Assembly: GCA_020027875.1 (NCBI GenBank)
Contig: JAHRHA010000009.1
Coordinates: forward strand, 1-64,000
DNA length: 64,000 nucleotides
Source of the DNA: Micromonosporaceae bacterium
Lineage (GTDB): Bacteria; Actinomycetota; Actinomycetes; Mycobacteriales; Micromonosporaceae
Direction: 5' to 3'
Below are positions 7,493 through 16,145 of this stretch, one piece after another. Under the pieces are notes generated by a model. The model had not been told where the DNA came from and searched no databases. It worked only from the letters and a program-made list of their open reading frames with translations. Each line of letters opens with the position of its first letter. The first letter of the stretch is position 1. The position numbers were made by a program, and so were the translations under genes.

Positions 7493-7780
7493 AGGTCGGC
7501 TGTCCGAGCTCGTCGCGGCCGTGGCCACCACACGCGACGAGATCGAGATCACTCGCAACGGTGACCCGGTCGCCGTACTTGTTTCTGCTGAAGCGGTGAA
7601 GTCCCTCCGCGATACGATCGCGATCCTGTCCGACTCCGATGCGGTGGCGCAGATCCAGGAGGAGAGGCCGACATCGCCGCCGACCGGCTCATTGACGCCG
7701 AGGACATCAGAGTGGCGGTGCTCGCACGGCGCCGGACAGCCGATCGTGACCGTAGCGCGGACGAGGCCGCCGCCCACGTC
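7461..7780 (+). pseudogene. Phd/YefM antitoxin with C-terminal frameshift
   Basis: From the ATG at 7461 the product begins MALTITVTDAKGRLSELVAAV. It continues with EIEITRNGDPVAVLVSAEAVKSLRDTIAIL split over the next 30 residues, an almost textbook Phd/YefM fold, and is intact to IQEE (about 7664). The proper tail (EADIAADRLIDAEDIRVAVLARRR) is in another frame. An extra AG in a GAG repeat around 7662-7666 explains this. The DNA-binding N-terminus could still be made; toxin neutralisation would probably be lost. No RelE/Doc partner gene is visible next to it. Confidence 0.7.
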
Positions 7781-7999
7781 ATGAACAACGACATCACCGA
7801 CCTGCTCGACCAGGCCGAGGTCGTGCGTGAGCGTCGCCCCGCGAAGATGGTGACCGCCGTGCGTATCGACCTCGACACCCAGTCGGCGCTGGAGTCGGCG
7901 GCGGCGGCCCGAGGGATCGGCGCGTCCACGCTGATGCGGCAGATCATCGAGCAATGGGTCCAGGCCAACAGCGCGCTCGCCAACCGCGACGCCGAATGA
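7781..7999 (+). CDS. CopG/RHH-like small protein
   Basis: 72 residues from the ATG at 7781. The core KMVTAVRIDLDTQSALESAAA...GASTLMRQIIEQWV matches the ribbon-helix-helix fold (beta strand TAVRI, then two helices) found in CopG-type antitoxins. The frame is continuous with the shifted Phd tail, so the present gene may be the survivor of a fusion or deletion joint. There is no obvious partner toxin. The right-end block begins 21 bp after its stop. Confidence 0.6.
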   Translation: MNNDITDLLDQAEVVRERRPAKMVTAVRIDLDTQSALESAAAARGIGASTLMRQIIEQWVQANSALANRDAE

Positions 8000-8019
8000 C
8001 GCCAAAGCAGCGGGCCTTG

Positions 8020-8113
8020 CAAGATCCGGACTATGCACGGAATGACCTTGGTGAGTCCGATCTTGACCAGGAGCATAACCGTAGGTAGCAGGCACAATGA
8101 CCGTCCTAATAGG
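8020..8113 (+). repeat. Right-end block, copy 2 (without tRNA part)
   Basis: Homologous to 3903-4002 and 19162-19261. The CAAGATC/GATCTTG pairing is kept. The other arm bases differ but compensate (GGAC with GTCC). Unlike the other two copies it does not run into tRNA-Arg sequence; similarity ends at about 8113 in a C-rich stretch. The tRNA-like end was therefore lost or never present. Confidence 0.7.
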
Positions 8114-8185
8114 TCTCCATTTAGCCCTCCCCCCCGGTCAACGGGAACCAGGACTAGGGCGTGTCTTCGGTCGCGGATGGAGTAG

Positions 8186-8320
8186 ATCATCCGTGCGATC
8201 GATCGTCAGGCTCTGACCGACGCGCAGAGGGCTCAGTTGGAGCCGTTTTCTGCCGGACCGCACCCCAGCGCGGTGGCCGGTGGGTCGACCACCGACAGGT
8301 TGATCAATCGCGTGTAGTGG
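8186..8320 (+). mobile_element. IS5-like transposase remnant
   Basis: One frame reads AIDRQALTDAQRAQLEPF and another reads RGGRWVDHRQVDQ. Together these resemble the N-terminus of IS5-family transposases (LTDxQWxxLEP, then RGGRWxDHRQVI). The rest of the element cannot be traced. The stretch from 8320 to 8648 has open frames but nothing I recognise. Confidence 0.4.
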
Positions 8321-8648
8321 CGGCGACGACCGAGCCGACATCGAGACCTTCGGCTGCTGCCCGTGGTGGGGGTGGCGGTGACAGAACTGGCCGTGTGGGG
8401 TCGTCGGCAGCAGACGCTTGCCAGCCGCGAAGCCGGTTATCTCGCAGGTATCCAGGCCACCGCCGAGGTCGGCGCGACCGGCGGATCCGCCAAAGCATTG
8501 ATCAAGGAGCACGCCAGAACCTCCTTCGCGACCGCCACTGCATGAAGAGGTACGGCCGCAGGCAGGAAGGTCAATCAGGGGCGCCAGCGCCGGGCCGGAC
8601 CGCGATGGCAGCTGGGGTGGACGTGGAGCTCGGCCTTGCGCGTGAAGA

Positions 8649-9044
8649 TCATGCCGAGGTCTGCGCCTCATGACGTAGCCTGTGGATCGGCGCGTGAAGA
8701 CCGATGGTGTTCTGGTCGAGATCCCTTATCGCCGCGATTACCCCTATGTTGTCCAGGATCGTTGCCGGCATGACTACGTCGCCGCCGGCGCCTCGCACGC
8801 GCTCAAGTGCGCTGTCCACGCTGACGCACGCCAGGTACACCACGGCACCGAGCGAACCTGGTTGCGTTGGCGCCCGCGAGACGAGCGCACCGGTGATGCC
8901 TCCGTCCTCAACCGAGAAGATGGCGTGAGGAACGCCGGCCACCGTCTCGCGCCATAAGTTGGTCTCGAAGACGGACTCATAGAACCTCGCGGCGCGCTCG
9001 ATGTCATTCGTCGGTATCTCAAACCACGTGATCGCGTGCTTCAT
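8649..9044 (-). CDS. VOC family (glyoxalase-like) protein
   Basis: 131 residues, the usual length of a single-domain VOC protein. It shows two beta-alpha-beta-beta-beta modules: ITWFEIPTNDIERAARFYESVF at the N-terminus and YLACVSVDSALERVRGAGGDVV in the second half. VOC proteins coordinate a metal and act as lyases, dioxygenases or binding proteins; the substrate here cannot be inferred. It starts at ATG 9044. It lies next to the broken AraC gene on the same strand, a pairing often seen in actinomycetes, suggesting former co-regulation. Confidence 0.8.
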   Translation of the reverse strand: MKHAITWFEIPTNDIERAARFYESVFETNLWRETVAGVPHAIFSVEDGGITGALVSRAPTQPGSLGAVVYLACVSVDSALERVRGAGGDVVMPATILDNIGVIAAIRDLDQNTIGLHAPIHRLRHEAQTSA

Positions 9045-9174
9045 CGCTATCGGCCCTTTGTGTGCTCAAGCTTGGTTTCCGTCGGATCGGCGACGACAGA
9101 CCGGGCAATCGGTAGGGTTCGTCCCTCATCTGGCTGGTGAGTTTGCCAGGTCATCCTGGTTGGCATACGGAACT

Positions 9175-9963
9175 CTACGGGGCCGCGCCGGCTTCGGCTT
9201 GTACCGAGAGGAGCTCCTCGGCCAACCACTCATCGGGCCTACAACCGGCGAGTGCATGCCATTCGTGGAGCATGTGGGCATGGTCGAAATAGCCCGCGTT
9301 CAGGGCGACCTCAGTCATCGCGCCACGCGGTGTTGACCGCACAAGGCGACACGAACGCTCGAAGCGGATGACCCGAAGGAGCTGGCGCGGCGGCAGACCC
9401 ACCTCACGATGGAACATTTCGGTGAAGTGCCGCCGGCTCCAGCCGACAGTGTTCGCCAGCGACGAGGTGCTCGGTCAGTCCCGCGCTGTGGTGAGGACGT
9501 CCCAGCCGTGGACAACCTCCGGAGCCGGTTCCCCGCCTGGATCCAACGACGAAAGAAGAACCTGGTCGAGGATCACGAATCGGTGCTCCCACGAGGCGCT
9601 GGAAGCAAGGCGTATGGGAAGCGCTCGCGCCTTGCGGCCGAGCAGATCGTTCAGGTCCGCGACGCTGCCCGTGAGCGCTCTCGACGGTGTGGCGAATAGG
9701 GCCCGCGCGCCGCGCACGGTCAGTTCGATCGCGATGCCGTGATGGCTGCCGTTGTGAGGTAGGAAAGCAGCGCTCGTGCGGAGACCCGCGACAATCGCGC
9801 TCGGCTCATCCAGCCGTACAACAAACGTCAACTGGCGCGACGGAAGTCCTCGATGCACTCCGGATGGGTACCCCTCCAGCCGGTAGCCGACATAACGATC
9901 CACGTATTCGCGCAAGGCCACATGCGGCTTGCGAGTTACGACGTCTGCCGTCGACACGGACAC
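9175..9963 (-). pseudogene. AraC family regulator with in-frame stop
   Basis: The first part (MSVSTADVVTRKPHVALREYVDRYVGYRLEG) is an AraC-type N-terminal domain. The end (GLPPRQLLRVIRFERSCRLVRS, EVALNAGYFDHAHMLHEWHALAGCRPDEW) is the double-HTH AraC DNA-binding domain. The two parts are in the same frame, separated only by TGA at 9477-9475 inside the first HTH (TARD-stop-PSTSSLANTVGWSRRHF). A CGA to TGA change explains this. A full-length protein would have about 262 residues. It is probably inactive and would have regulated the VOC gene. Confidence 0.8.
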
Positions 9964-9984
9964 AGAATACAGGCAGGATCTGGC

Positions 9985-10240
9985 TCAGGCGCCGCCGTCG
10001 CCCTCCTGGTAGGCGATCGTCGCCGTCCGACCGCGCAGCGCCGGTCCCAGGTCGGCATCGACCATCGCCGCCGTCGCCGTCAACAGCCGCGCCGGGCCGT
10101 CGACCTCGATTCCCAGGCACTGCCGGATCCCGCTGTCCGCCCCGTCGGCCGCGATGAGATAGCCGGACTCCTGCCGCAGTCCGGTCAGCTCGGTCGCGAA
10201 CCTCCCTCCCTGCGCACCAGGCTCGAGCCGGGCTCGACAG
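9985..10240 (-). pseudogene. FAD-dependent monooxygenase fragment
   Basis: On the minus strand one frame encodes FATELTGLRQESGYLIAADG, then ADSGIRQCLGIEVDGPARLL and VDADLGPALRGRTATIAYQ. This matches the region around the DG motif of FAD monooxygenases (YLIAADGADSGIR). Neither the GxGxxG FAD-binding start nor the substrate half is present. It abuts a DUF899 remnant, so two unrelated genes have been joined by deletion. Confidence 0.55.
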
Positions 10241-10244
10241 CGGG

Positions 10245-10456
10245 AGATGGCGACGAAACGAGACGTCGCGGTGTTCGAGGTGGACGGTCACGCCGTTGAA
10301 GCTGTCGGCCAGAATGAGCAGCTGGGGCAGCCCTCTGTTGAGGTCCTTCTCTCGCCGCAGGAGGGCAAGTCGCTTCGGACGCCACGCGTCGGGGGCGGCA
10401 ACCGCGTGGGTGGTTCCGTCGATGAGGTGGGCCGAGGTCTGCGCTGTTTGGGTCAC
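10245..10456 (-). pseudogene. DUF899-like remnant
   Basis: It starts with GTG at 10456, overlapping the stop of the SRPBCC gene upstream by 4 nt (GTGA). It reads RLALLRREKDLNRG, then jumps to LADSFNGVTVHLEHRDVSF, two motifs of the DUF899 thioredoxin-like family that are normally about 60 residues apart. The intervening core is missing and the C-terminus is replaced by a monooxygenase fragment. The translational coupling shows it once formed an operon with the SRPBCC gene. Confidence 0.5.
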
Positions 10457-10914
10457 GATTGCACTCCTGGCGTGGTCGGCCGTTCTAGCATGGTCTTGAG
10501 GCGGGCCAGGTCCTTGCGGTTGGCTCGTCGCATCGCGGCGGTCATTGCTGGTGCGCCGAGTTTGGCGAAGCCGGTGGGTTCGCCGCGGTTGCGCAGCGTC
10601 ATCGTGGTGCCGCCCGATTCGTGCGGCTGCCAGGTGTAGGTGGTCTCCATCGGAAATGGGCCTTCGGCTGTGCGCATCACGAGTCGTTGGCCGGGCTCAA
10701 GGGTCACGATCTCGTAGGTGTACTCGAGCCGGCGTCCGAGGAAGCGGGCCACGAACGCCACCCGGCTGCCCACGCGCATTGGCGGCGCGGTGCTCCACTC
10801 AACGGAGTCGATGTTGACGTACCAGTCGGGCGCGTGGGTGGGGTCCGCGGCGTACGCGGCCACCTGCTCGCACGGGCGGTCGATGACGACCTCGGTCACC
10901 ACATCGACAGGCAC
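10453..10914 (-). CDS. SRPBCC family protein
   Basis: 153 residues with the START/polyketide-cyclase pattern. It opens with VVTEVVIDRPCEQVAAYAADPTHAPDWYVNI, then an RLEYTYEIVTLEPGQRLVMRT strand region and a long C-terminal helix (MTAAMRRANRKDLARLKTML). Such proteins bind hydrophobic small molecules or lipids; no catalytic residue can be pointed to. It is the first gene of what was a two-gene operon with the DUF899 remnant. Confidence 0.8.
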   Translation of the reverse strand: MPVDVVTEVVIDRPCEQVAAYAADPTHAPDWYVNIDSVEWSTAPPMRVGSRVAFVARFLGRRLEYTYEIVTLEPGQRLVMRTAEGPFPMETTYTWQPHESGGTTMTLRNRGEPTGFAKLGAPAMTAAMRRANRKDLARLKTMLERPTTPGVQS

Positions 10915-11026
10915 GTAGGCATTCCTCCATTGGCGATCCTTGGAACTTCAGTTTGACGCTAAAACATGGCTGCGCTGACCGCAAGCTTCAGCGCTCACTA
11001 AAATAGTTTGGCGGGCGGCTCCGTGG

Positions 11027-11512
11027 TCAGAGGTGTAGAAACGGTTGGGGGGCGTAGTGGGCGAGGAGGGCGCGCCAGTCACTAGTGAGCCGGTCGGCGA
11101 CGACGGGGTCGTCGTTTACGAGCCAGGCGAGGTGGCGCAGTCCGTGCTCGATGACCTGCCCCACGGCAACCGCGGTCGGGGCGGCGGTCGCCCCTCCGCG
11201 GGCGAGGTCGGCTCGGGCCACCGGCGTCGAGGGCATAGCGCTGGCCGTCCCGCTGTCCAGAACCGCGACGAAGCTGAGGATGACCGCCGTTCGGTCGCGC
11301 CGCCAGGACGTGGAGTGGACCACGACAGGTTCGCCGATCACCCGCCGGATCGCCGCACTGACGACGGTCATCGGGTCCTCGTCGGCGGCGATCTCCAGGT
11401 ACCACGGGGCCGGGCCGCACGGCCCGGTCAGCATCGGTTGGCCGGACTGCAGGGAGAGTACGAACACCTCGGCCTGGACCGGCCCTTCGACGTCGAAGAT
11501 GGAGCTGTCCAT
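11027..11512 (-). CDS. Conserved hypothetical protein, third gene of ArsR operon
   Basis: 161 residues from the ATG at 11512, which overlaps the stop codon of the SRPBCC-DUF1059 gene by 1 nt, so translation should be coupled. I do not recognise the family. The middle (GPAPWYLEIAADEDPMTVVSAAIRRVIGEPVVVHSTSWRRDR) alternates strands and helices, and the protein has no membrane segment or signal peptide. It may modify or accompany the SRPBCC protein. The frame is open much further upstream, but that part is a shadow of the next gene. Confidence 0.6.
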   Translation of the reverse strand: MDSSIFDVEGPVQAEVFVLSLQSGQPMLTGPCGPAPWYLEIAADEDPMTVVSAAIRRVIGEPVVVHSTSWRRDRTAVILSFVAVLDSGTASAMPSTPVARADLARGGATAAPTAVAVGQVIEHGLRHLAWLVNDDPVVADRLTSDWRALLAHYAPQPFLHL

Positions 11513-12138
11513 CAGGTCTTGCCGTCGTCGACAGGCGTGGCCATGGCGAGGACTTCGTCGGGTGTGACGGCCATGTTGTGTAAGTCCAGCCCGTGACGCT
11601 GTACGAGTGCGATCAGTTCGCTGTCGGTGCCACGCCACTGCTGTCCGCATGCGCAGGTGACGACCTTGACGCCTGCGCCTGCGTCGGATGAGGTCGCCGC
11701 CGAGGCGATTGTGTCCGGGCCCGGGTCGCCTCCAGCGGCGCGGATAGTCAGCCGGTCTAGGTAGTGGGTCCAGCCCTCCTCGTGAGGGTCGAGCATAGGC
11801 ATGGGCAGGCCTCGATGAACGAGGGTGAGCAGGGTCGAGCCATCCGGGAGGGGCTGTAGCGTGATCTCGACGGTGCTGGAGCCCGGCGGGACCGTGGAGG
11901 TGGCGCCCTCCCAGCCCCACGTGAACACAATCCGCTGGTACGGCTCCACCGTAATAAAACGCCCGGACGCCCAACCGTCGCCGGTGACGTTCATGCGGAA
12001 GACCCCGCCCGGTCGCGGATCGATCTCGGCGGTAACGCCCTGCCAGGACAGCCATCGGTCAGCGTCGGTGAAGAACGAGAACACCATCGTGGGGCGGGCC
12101 TCGATGGTGCGCTGCACGGTTACGACGTCATTGGTCAC
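11512..12138 (-). CDS. SRPBCC (AHSA1-like) domain fused to DUF1059-like domain
   Basis: 208 residues from the GTG at 12138, which follows AGGAG and overlaps the ArsR stop by 4 nt (GTGA). Residues 1-140 are AHSA1-type SRPBCC: TIEARPTMVFSFFTDADRWLSW, GGVFRMNV, IVFTWGWEG and TLVHRGLP. Residues 150-205 (VVTCACGQQWRGTDSELIALVQRHGLDLHNM, then TPDEVLAM) resemble DUF1059, a small Cys-containing domain. The ArsR-SRPBCC pair is a common actinobacterial operon for small-molecule responses. Confidence 0.8.
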   Translation of the reverse strand: MTNDVVTVQRTIEARPTMVFSFFTDADRWLSWQGVTAEIDPRPGGVFRMNVTGDGWASGRFITVEPYQRIVFTWGWEGATSTVPPGSSTVEITLQPLPDGSTLLTLVHRGLPMPMLDPHEEGWTHYLDRLTIRAAGGDPGPDTIASAATSSDAGAGVKVVTCACGQQWRGTDSELIALVQRHGLDLHNMAVTPDEVLAMATPVDDGKT

Positions 12139-12467
12139 TGGCGATCTCCTGGGCTGGCCTTCGCGGCGGCTTCGTGCTCGGCGGCCTCGGCCAGCGCGGC
12201 AAGCCTGTCGAGCTGTGTGCCCCACATGGACTCCAAGTACTCCGCCAACGGGCCGAGCGCTGTCCGGTTCGCCCGGTAAAAGCGGCGCGTTCCTTCGCGG
12301 CGAACGGTCACCAGTCCCGCGTCACGGAGTACCTTGAGGTGCTGCGACACCGCGCCGAAGGTCACGTCGAAGCTGGCGGCCAGATCGCTCGCGGTGCACT
12401 CGACACGCCAGCACAGCCGCAGCAGTTCCCGGCGGCGGGGCTCGGCGATGACCTTGACCTCATCCAT
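12135..12467 (-). CDS. ArsR family transcriptional regulator
   Basis: 110 residues with a winged helix: IAEPRRRELLRLCWRVECTASDLA, then FDVTFGAVSQHLKVLRDAGLV (recognition helix) and the wing VTVRREGTRRFYRA. No metal-binding Cys pair of the SmtB/ArsR type is seen, so a small molecule or a partner protein may be sensed. It is the first gene of the operon ending at 11027 and probably represses it. Confidence 0.88.
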   Translation of the reverse strand: MDEVKVIAEPRRRELLRLCWRVECTASDLAASFDVTFGAVSQHLKVLRDAGLVTVRREGTRRFYRANRTALGPLAEYLESMWGTQLDRLAALAEAAEHEAAAKASPGDRQ

Positions 12468-12784
12468 GGTGCTTCGAGCTTACGTCTGGACTAAACATCT
12501 CGGTAGGTGCCTCGTCGGGCGGGGGAAGCGGGCGGAGCATGGCCGCGCTGCTGTGGCGGTAATCGAAAGGCCTAGCAGATTGAGCCGCAGGTGGCCGCGC
12601 AGGATCACGACCGCAGTCACCGCCCAGCGAATCGGGTATGGCAGGGCGCTCGCGGCGGTGTTTCAGGTGCTTGTCCGGGCGAGGCCCCGGCCGCCCAAGC
12701 GCAAGCCACGTCGCCGTCGACGAACTGAAGCGGGAGTTCGACATGCGGGCAAGCGCGTCGACGGCGCGTACCAGGGGGTCGGCG
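12468..12784. other. Intergenic, nothing recognised
   Basis: About 317 bp between the ArsR start and the ccdA-like stop. Short frames on both strands lack family features; no repeat or clear hairpin was found. Confidence 0.4.
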
Positions 12785-13732
12785 TCACTCGCCGTCTAGG
12801 TGGCCCGGTCGTCCCGCGCCCGTCGCCAGCGGTCGTGTCGGCGGTCCGCTGCCCGCCTCCGGCCGCCCCACCTGGGCCCGGCGGAGTCCGAAGAGGACGG
12901 CCACGGATACGGTGACGGCGAGGAGCACCGCGAAGGCGATGACAAGCGCGCCTGGACCGAGGCTACCGAGCCATGAGCTGAGCGCGGACTGGATCCGCCC
13001 CGCCCCGTCGATGATCGGGTCGGTGGTGGTCGCGTCGGAGAATACACGGAGCTCGTACCAGCCGTACCAGGCCACATACAGCCCGGCGGCGACTAGCAGT
13101 GCGCCACCGACGCGGGTGATGATCGGGGCGGCTCGGCGCAGCCCTCGGATGAGGGAGACCTTCGCCAGTGCTACGGCGAGCGCGACAATGCCGATCACCA
13201 GGCCCATGCCCGCGGCGTATGCCACGAACAGACCCACTCCGGCGGCGGCCGACTCGGTCCGAAACGCCGACACGACCACGGCGAGGAACGGCCCGACCGT
13301 GCAGCCCAGCGACGCGATCGCGTACGAGGCGCCGAACGCGACCATGGACCAGAACCGCCCGGTGACGGCTGGACCGCGGCCCACCTTGAGCATCGGTGCG
13401 GGCACATCCCGTCCGGCCAGCAACCACGCTCCGAGCCCGGCGAGGACCAGCCCGATTACCACGCTGAGCCAGGGCAGGTTACGGGCCACCGCGTCGGCGG
13501 CCGGCGCCGCGAGCAGCCCGAACACACCGAACACGGCCACGAACCCGACCGTCATCGCGGCGGTGAGGGCCAATGCTCGGCCGACCGCCGCCAGCCGCCC
13601 ACCACCCGAATCGTCGACCCGGTCGCCGACCACCAGCAGGGACAGGTAAGCGGGCAGCAGCGCGAACCCACACGGGTTGACCGCGGCGAGCAGACCCGCC
13701 GTCAATGCCAGCGCGTACGGGGCGTCAAGCAT
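12785..13732 (-). CDS. ccdA: CcdA-type cytochrome c biogenesis / thiol transport membrane protein
   Basis: 315 residues with six hydrophobic segments. It has the two conserved cysteines of CcdA/DsbD beta: NPCGFALLPAYLSLL in the first segment and SLGCTVGPF in the fourth. The family carries electrons from cytosolic thioredoxin to extracytoplasmic thiol proteins. The ATG at 13732 fits the topology; the longer open frame has no signal. It follows the thioredoxin-like lipoprotein gene by 17 bp in the same orientation, so the pair should work together in keeping or making disulfides outside the membrane. Confidence 0.88.
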   Translation of the reverse strand: MLDAPYALALTAGLLAAVNPCGFALLPAYLSLLVVGDRVDDSGGGRLAAVGRALALTAAMTVGFVAVFGVFGLLAAPAADAVARNLPWLSVVIGLVLAGLGAWLLAGRDVPAPMLKVGRGPAVTGRFWSMVAFGASYAIASLGCTVGPFLAVVVSAFRTESAAAGVGLFVAYAAGMGLVIGIVALAVALAKVSLIRGLRRAAPIITRVGGALLVAAGLYVAWYGWYELRVFSDATTTDPIIDGAGRIQSALSSWLGSLGPGALVIAFAVLLAVTVSVAVLFGLRRAQVGRPEAGSGPPTRPLATGAGRPGHLDGE

Positions 13733-13749
13733 GGCCGTGTCGTCCTGGT

Positions 13750-14334
13750 TCAGCTGGCCAGCGAGCTGACGCGCTGACTCAGCTCGTCGTCGCTCAATGG
13801 TCCCTTGTGGACAACCTTGCCCGTGGCGTCCAGGATCACGAAGAACTCCTGCTCGGTCACGCCGAACCGGCGCCACACCACACCGTCGTCATCGGCCAGG
13901 TGCGGGAACGCCGCCAACCCGTGATCGGCGACAAAGCGCTCCATGGCGCCGGTGCCGCTGCCCAGCCCCGCCACCCCGACAAAGTTGACCTTGTCGGCGT
14001 GTGTGGCGTGTGTCGCCTTAACGTTGTCGGCCTTTGCCCGGCAGCGTGGGCACCAAGCGGCCCAGAACCACAGCACGGCCGGCTTCCCGGCCAGTGTGGC
14101 GGCGTCGAACCGGCCACCGCCCACCGTCGGCGCGGTGAAGGCGAGCGTGTCCGGCACTGCCGGTGGCTGGCTGGTCGGGCCGCCCAATGGGCTGGTCGTC
14201 GCAGGTCCGGGCGGTGCCGTTGACGTTGGCGGCGTCGAGGCGCCCGGATCGCCGCCACCCGTACCGGTGGCGCACCCGGCAAGCATCGCCACCGCTAGGG
14301 CCACAGCCAGGCAACGCAACCGAACACGCGACAT
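13750..14334 (-). CDS. TlpA/thioredoxin-like lipoprotein
   Basis: 194 residues. A signal peptide ends in the lipobox MLAG-C (Cys21), then a Thr/Pro-rich linker. The redoxin domain has WFWAAWCPRC, the CxxC active site WCPRC, and a later FVGVAG strand. It should be anchored outside the membrane and reduced by the adjacent CcdA-like protein. Typical roles are heme/cytochrome c maturation or protein thiol repair. The ATG at 14334 follows a TTG; either could start. Confidence 0.88.
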   Translation of the reverse strand: MSRVRLRCLAVALAVAMLAGCATGTGGGDPGASTPPTSTAPPGPATTSPLGGPTSQPPAVPDTLAFTAPTVGGGRFDAATLAGKPAVLWFWAAWCPRCRAKADNVKATHATHADKVNFVGVAGLGSGTGAMERFVADHGLAAFPHLADDDGVVWRRFGVTEQEFFVILDATGKVVHKGPLSDDELSQRVSSLAS

Positions 14335-14504
14335 CAACGACCCTCCGGCTCGATACTCGTGTCACAGGCTAGTGGGAACCGAGCCCGCTGGCTCCTTACA
14401 GCGTGCTTACGGGTGACGATGAGTCGGTTGCCTACGCCCCGGTCGCAGCGGTATCCCGACCGTCGTTCATGACCCGGTGAACCTCGCGATGGCGACGGCG
14501 AGTT

Positions 14505-14860
14505 GCTCTCCCGCGTCCACACGTCGGGCATCGGCTGGTCGCCGGTGAGCAGGCCCGTGTTGGTGGCCACGATCCGCGCTATCCGGTCGGAGTACTCGGT
14601 CGCCACGCGCAGGCCTATCAGGCCGCCCCAGTCGTGCCGACGACCGTCACGGCACGCAGATCCAACGCGTCGAACGCGAACGAGCGCACCCACTCCACGA
14701 GCCGTGCGTAGCTGTGGTCGCTGACGTCGGCCGGCTTGTCGGAGCGGCCGAAGCCGATCTGGTCCGGCGTGATCACGCGCAGCCCCGCATCGGCCAGGAT
14801 CGGGATGCGGGGCACCGAGTCATTCTGGCCGAGGGAAGCTGCCTGACCTGCGACATCTCG
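14505..14860 (-). pseudogene. Haloalkane dehalogenase-like alpha/beta hydrolase fragment
   Basis: One frame reads RIPILADAGLRVITPDQIGFGRSDKP and SYARLVEWVRSFAFDALDLRAVTVVG. The next frame continues HDWGGLIGLRVATEYSDRIARIVATN. GHDWGG is the nucleophile elbow of haloalkane dehalogenase-type hydrolases. A frameshift sits just before the elbow, and both ends of the gene are missing. It is a remnant. Confidence 0.65.
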
Positions 14861-14918
14861 TCGCCCAGCCGGGTGTTTGCCGCGTGTGGCGGGGGGAGTT
14901 CGTGAAGCGGTTGTCGCG

Positions 14919-16145
14919 TCAGGGTAGGCGGGCGCCGAGGTGTGCGGCTTTGGTGGTGAGGTAGTTGCGCTCGGCCAGGCTGGTCGTGCGGCCGGCGGCG
15001 AGTAGGTAGTGCGTGATCGCTCCTTCGGCCTCGCCATCCATTTCCAGTAGGTGCGCGCGTACGGCGTCGAGCCGGTGATGCCCGGCAAGGCGTGTGTCGA
15101 GGCCGGCGAGGGCGGCCAGGCCCGCGGCAGGGCCGTCGACCATGGCGATGGCGATGGCGCGGTTGAGGGTCACCATCGGGTTGCCGGTCATGCGTTCCAG
15201 CAGGCTGTAGAGGGCGAGGATCTGTGCCCAGTCGGTCTGCTCGGCTGTTGCGGCTTCGTCGTGGATGGCGGCGATGGCGGCCTGCAGCTGGTACTCACCG
15301 ATGGCGCGTCGGGGCAGGACTGCCGAGAGCAACGCGCTTCCTTCGGCGATGAGGTCCTGGTCCCAGGAGGCTCGGTCCTGTTCGGCCAGTGGCACGAGCT
15401 CGCCGTCGGGTCCGGTGCGGGCGGGGCGGCGGGCGTCGGTGAGCAGCATCAGCGCGAGCAGGCCTGCGACCTCTGGGTCGTCGCGCAATCCGGCGTGCAG
15501 TGTGCGGGTGAGCCGGATGGCCTCATTGGACAGTTCGCCGCGGGCGACCTGCGGGCCGGTGCTAGCGGCGTATCCCTCGTTAAAGATGAGGTAGAGCACG
15601 TGGAGGACGGAGTGCAGCCGCTCGGTCCACTCGCCTTGGGAGGGCATCCGAAACGGTATCTGCGAGGTCTTGATGCGCTTCTTGGCGCGGCTGATGCGTT
15701 TGGCCATCGTGTCCTCGGGCACCAGGAACGCGCCCGCGATCTCGGCGGTGGTCAGACCACCAACCGCCCGCAGGGTGAGCGGGATCGCCGAGCCGGGCAT
15801 CAGCACGGGATGGCAGCACAGGAACAGCAGCGCCAGGGAGTCGTCCTGGTGGGACGGCTCGGGCGGTGTGGCGGTTTCGCGCGCACCTGCCAGATCTTCG
15901 CGATGCCGGCGCGCCTGATCGGCGCGCCAAATGTCGGTCAGCCGCCGTGAGGCGACGGTGATCAGCCAGCCGCGCGGGTTGCCGGGCAGACCCTCGGCTG
16001 GCCACTGGGTGGCGGCGGCCAGCAGCGCCTCCTGCACGGCGTCTTCGGCGTCGTCGAAGTCGCCAAATCGGCGCACCAGCACGCCGAGGACCTGCGGCGC
16101 CAACTCGCGCAGCAGGTCGTCGACATCGGTGCGGGCGGTCACCAC
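14919..16145 (-). CDS. ECF42-type RNA polymerase sigma factor
   Basis: 408 residues. The N-terminal 170 hold sigma region 2 (FGDFDDAEDAVQEALLAAATQWP, GNPRGWLITVASRRLTDIWR) and region 4 (LTLRAVGGLTTAEIAGAFLVPEDTMAKRISRAKKRI). The long C-terminal helical extension (about 170-408), with GEYQLQAAIAAIHDEA and NRAIAIAMVDGP, is typical of group ECF42. That group lacks an anti-sigma factor and is usually linked to YCII/DGPF proteins, as here. Its start overlaps the stop of the YCII gene (GTGGTGA). Confidence 0.9.
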   Translation of the reverse strand: MVTARTDVDDLLRELAPQVLGVLVRRFGDFDDAEDAVQEALLAAATQWPAEGLPGNPRGWLITVASRRLTDIWRADQARRHREDLAGARETATPPEPSHQDDSLALLFLCCHPVLMPGSAIPLTLRAVGGLTTAEIAGAFLVPEDTMAKRISRAKKRIKTSQIPFRMPSQGEWTERLHSVLHVLYLIFNEGYAASTGPQVARGELSNEAIRLTRTLHAGLRDDPEVAGLLALMLLTDARRPARTGPDGELVPLAEQDRASWDQDLIAEGSALLSAVLPRRAIGEYQLQAAIAAIHDEAATAEQTDWAQILALYSLLERMTGNPMVTLNRAIAIAMVDGPAAGLAALAGLDTRLAGHHRLDAVRAHLLEMDGEAEGAITHYLLAAGRTTSLAERNYLTTKAAHLGARLP

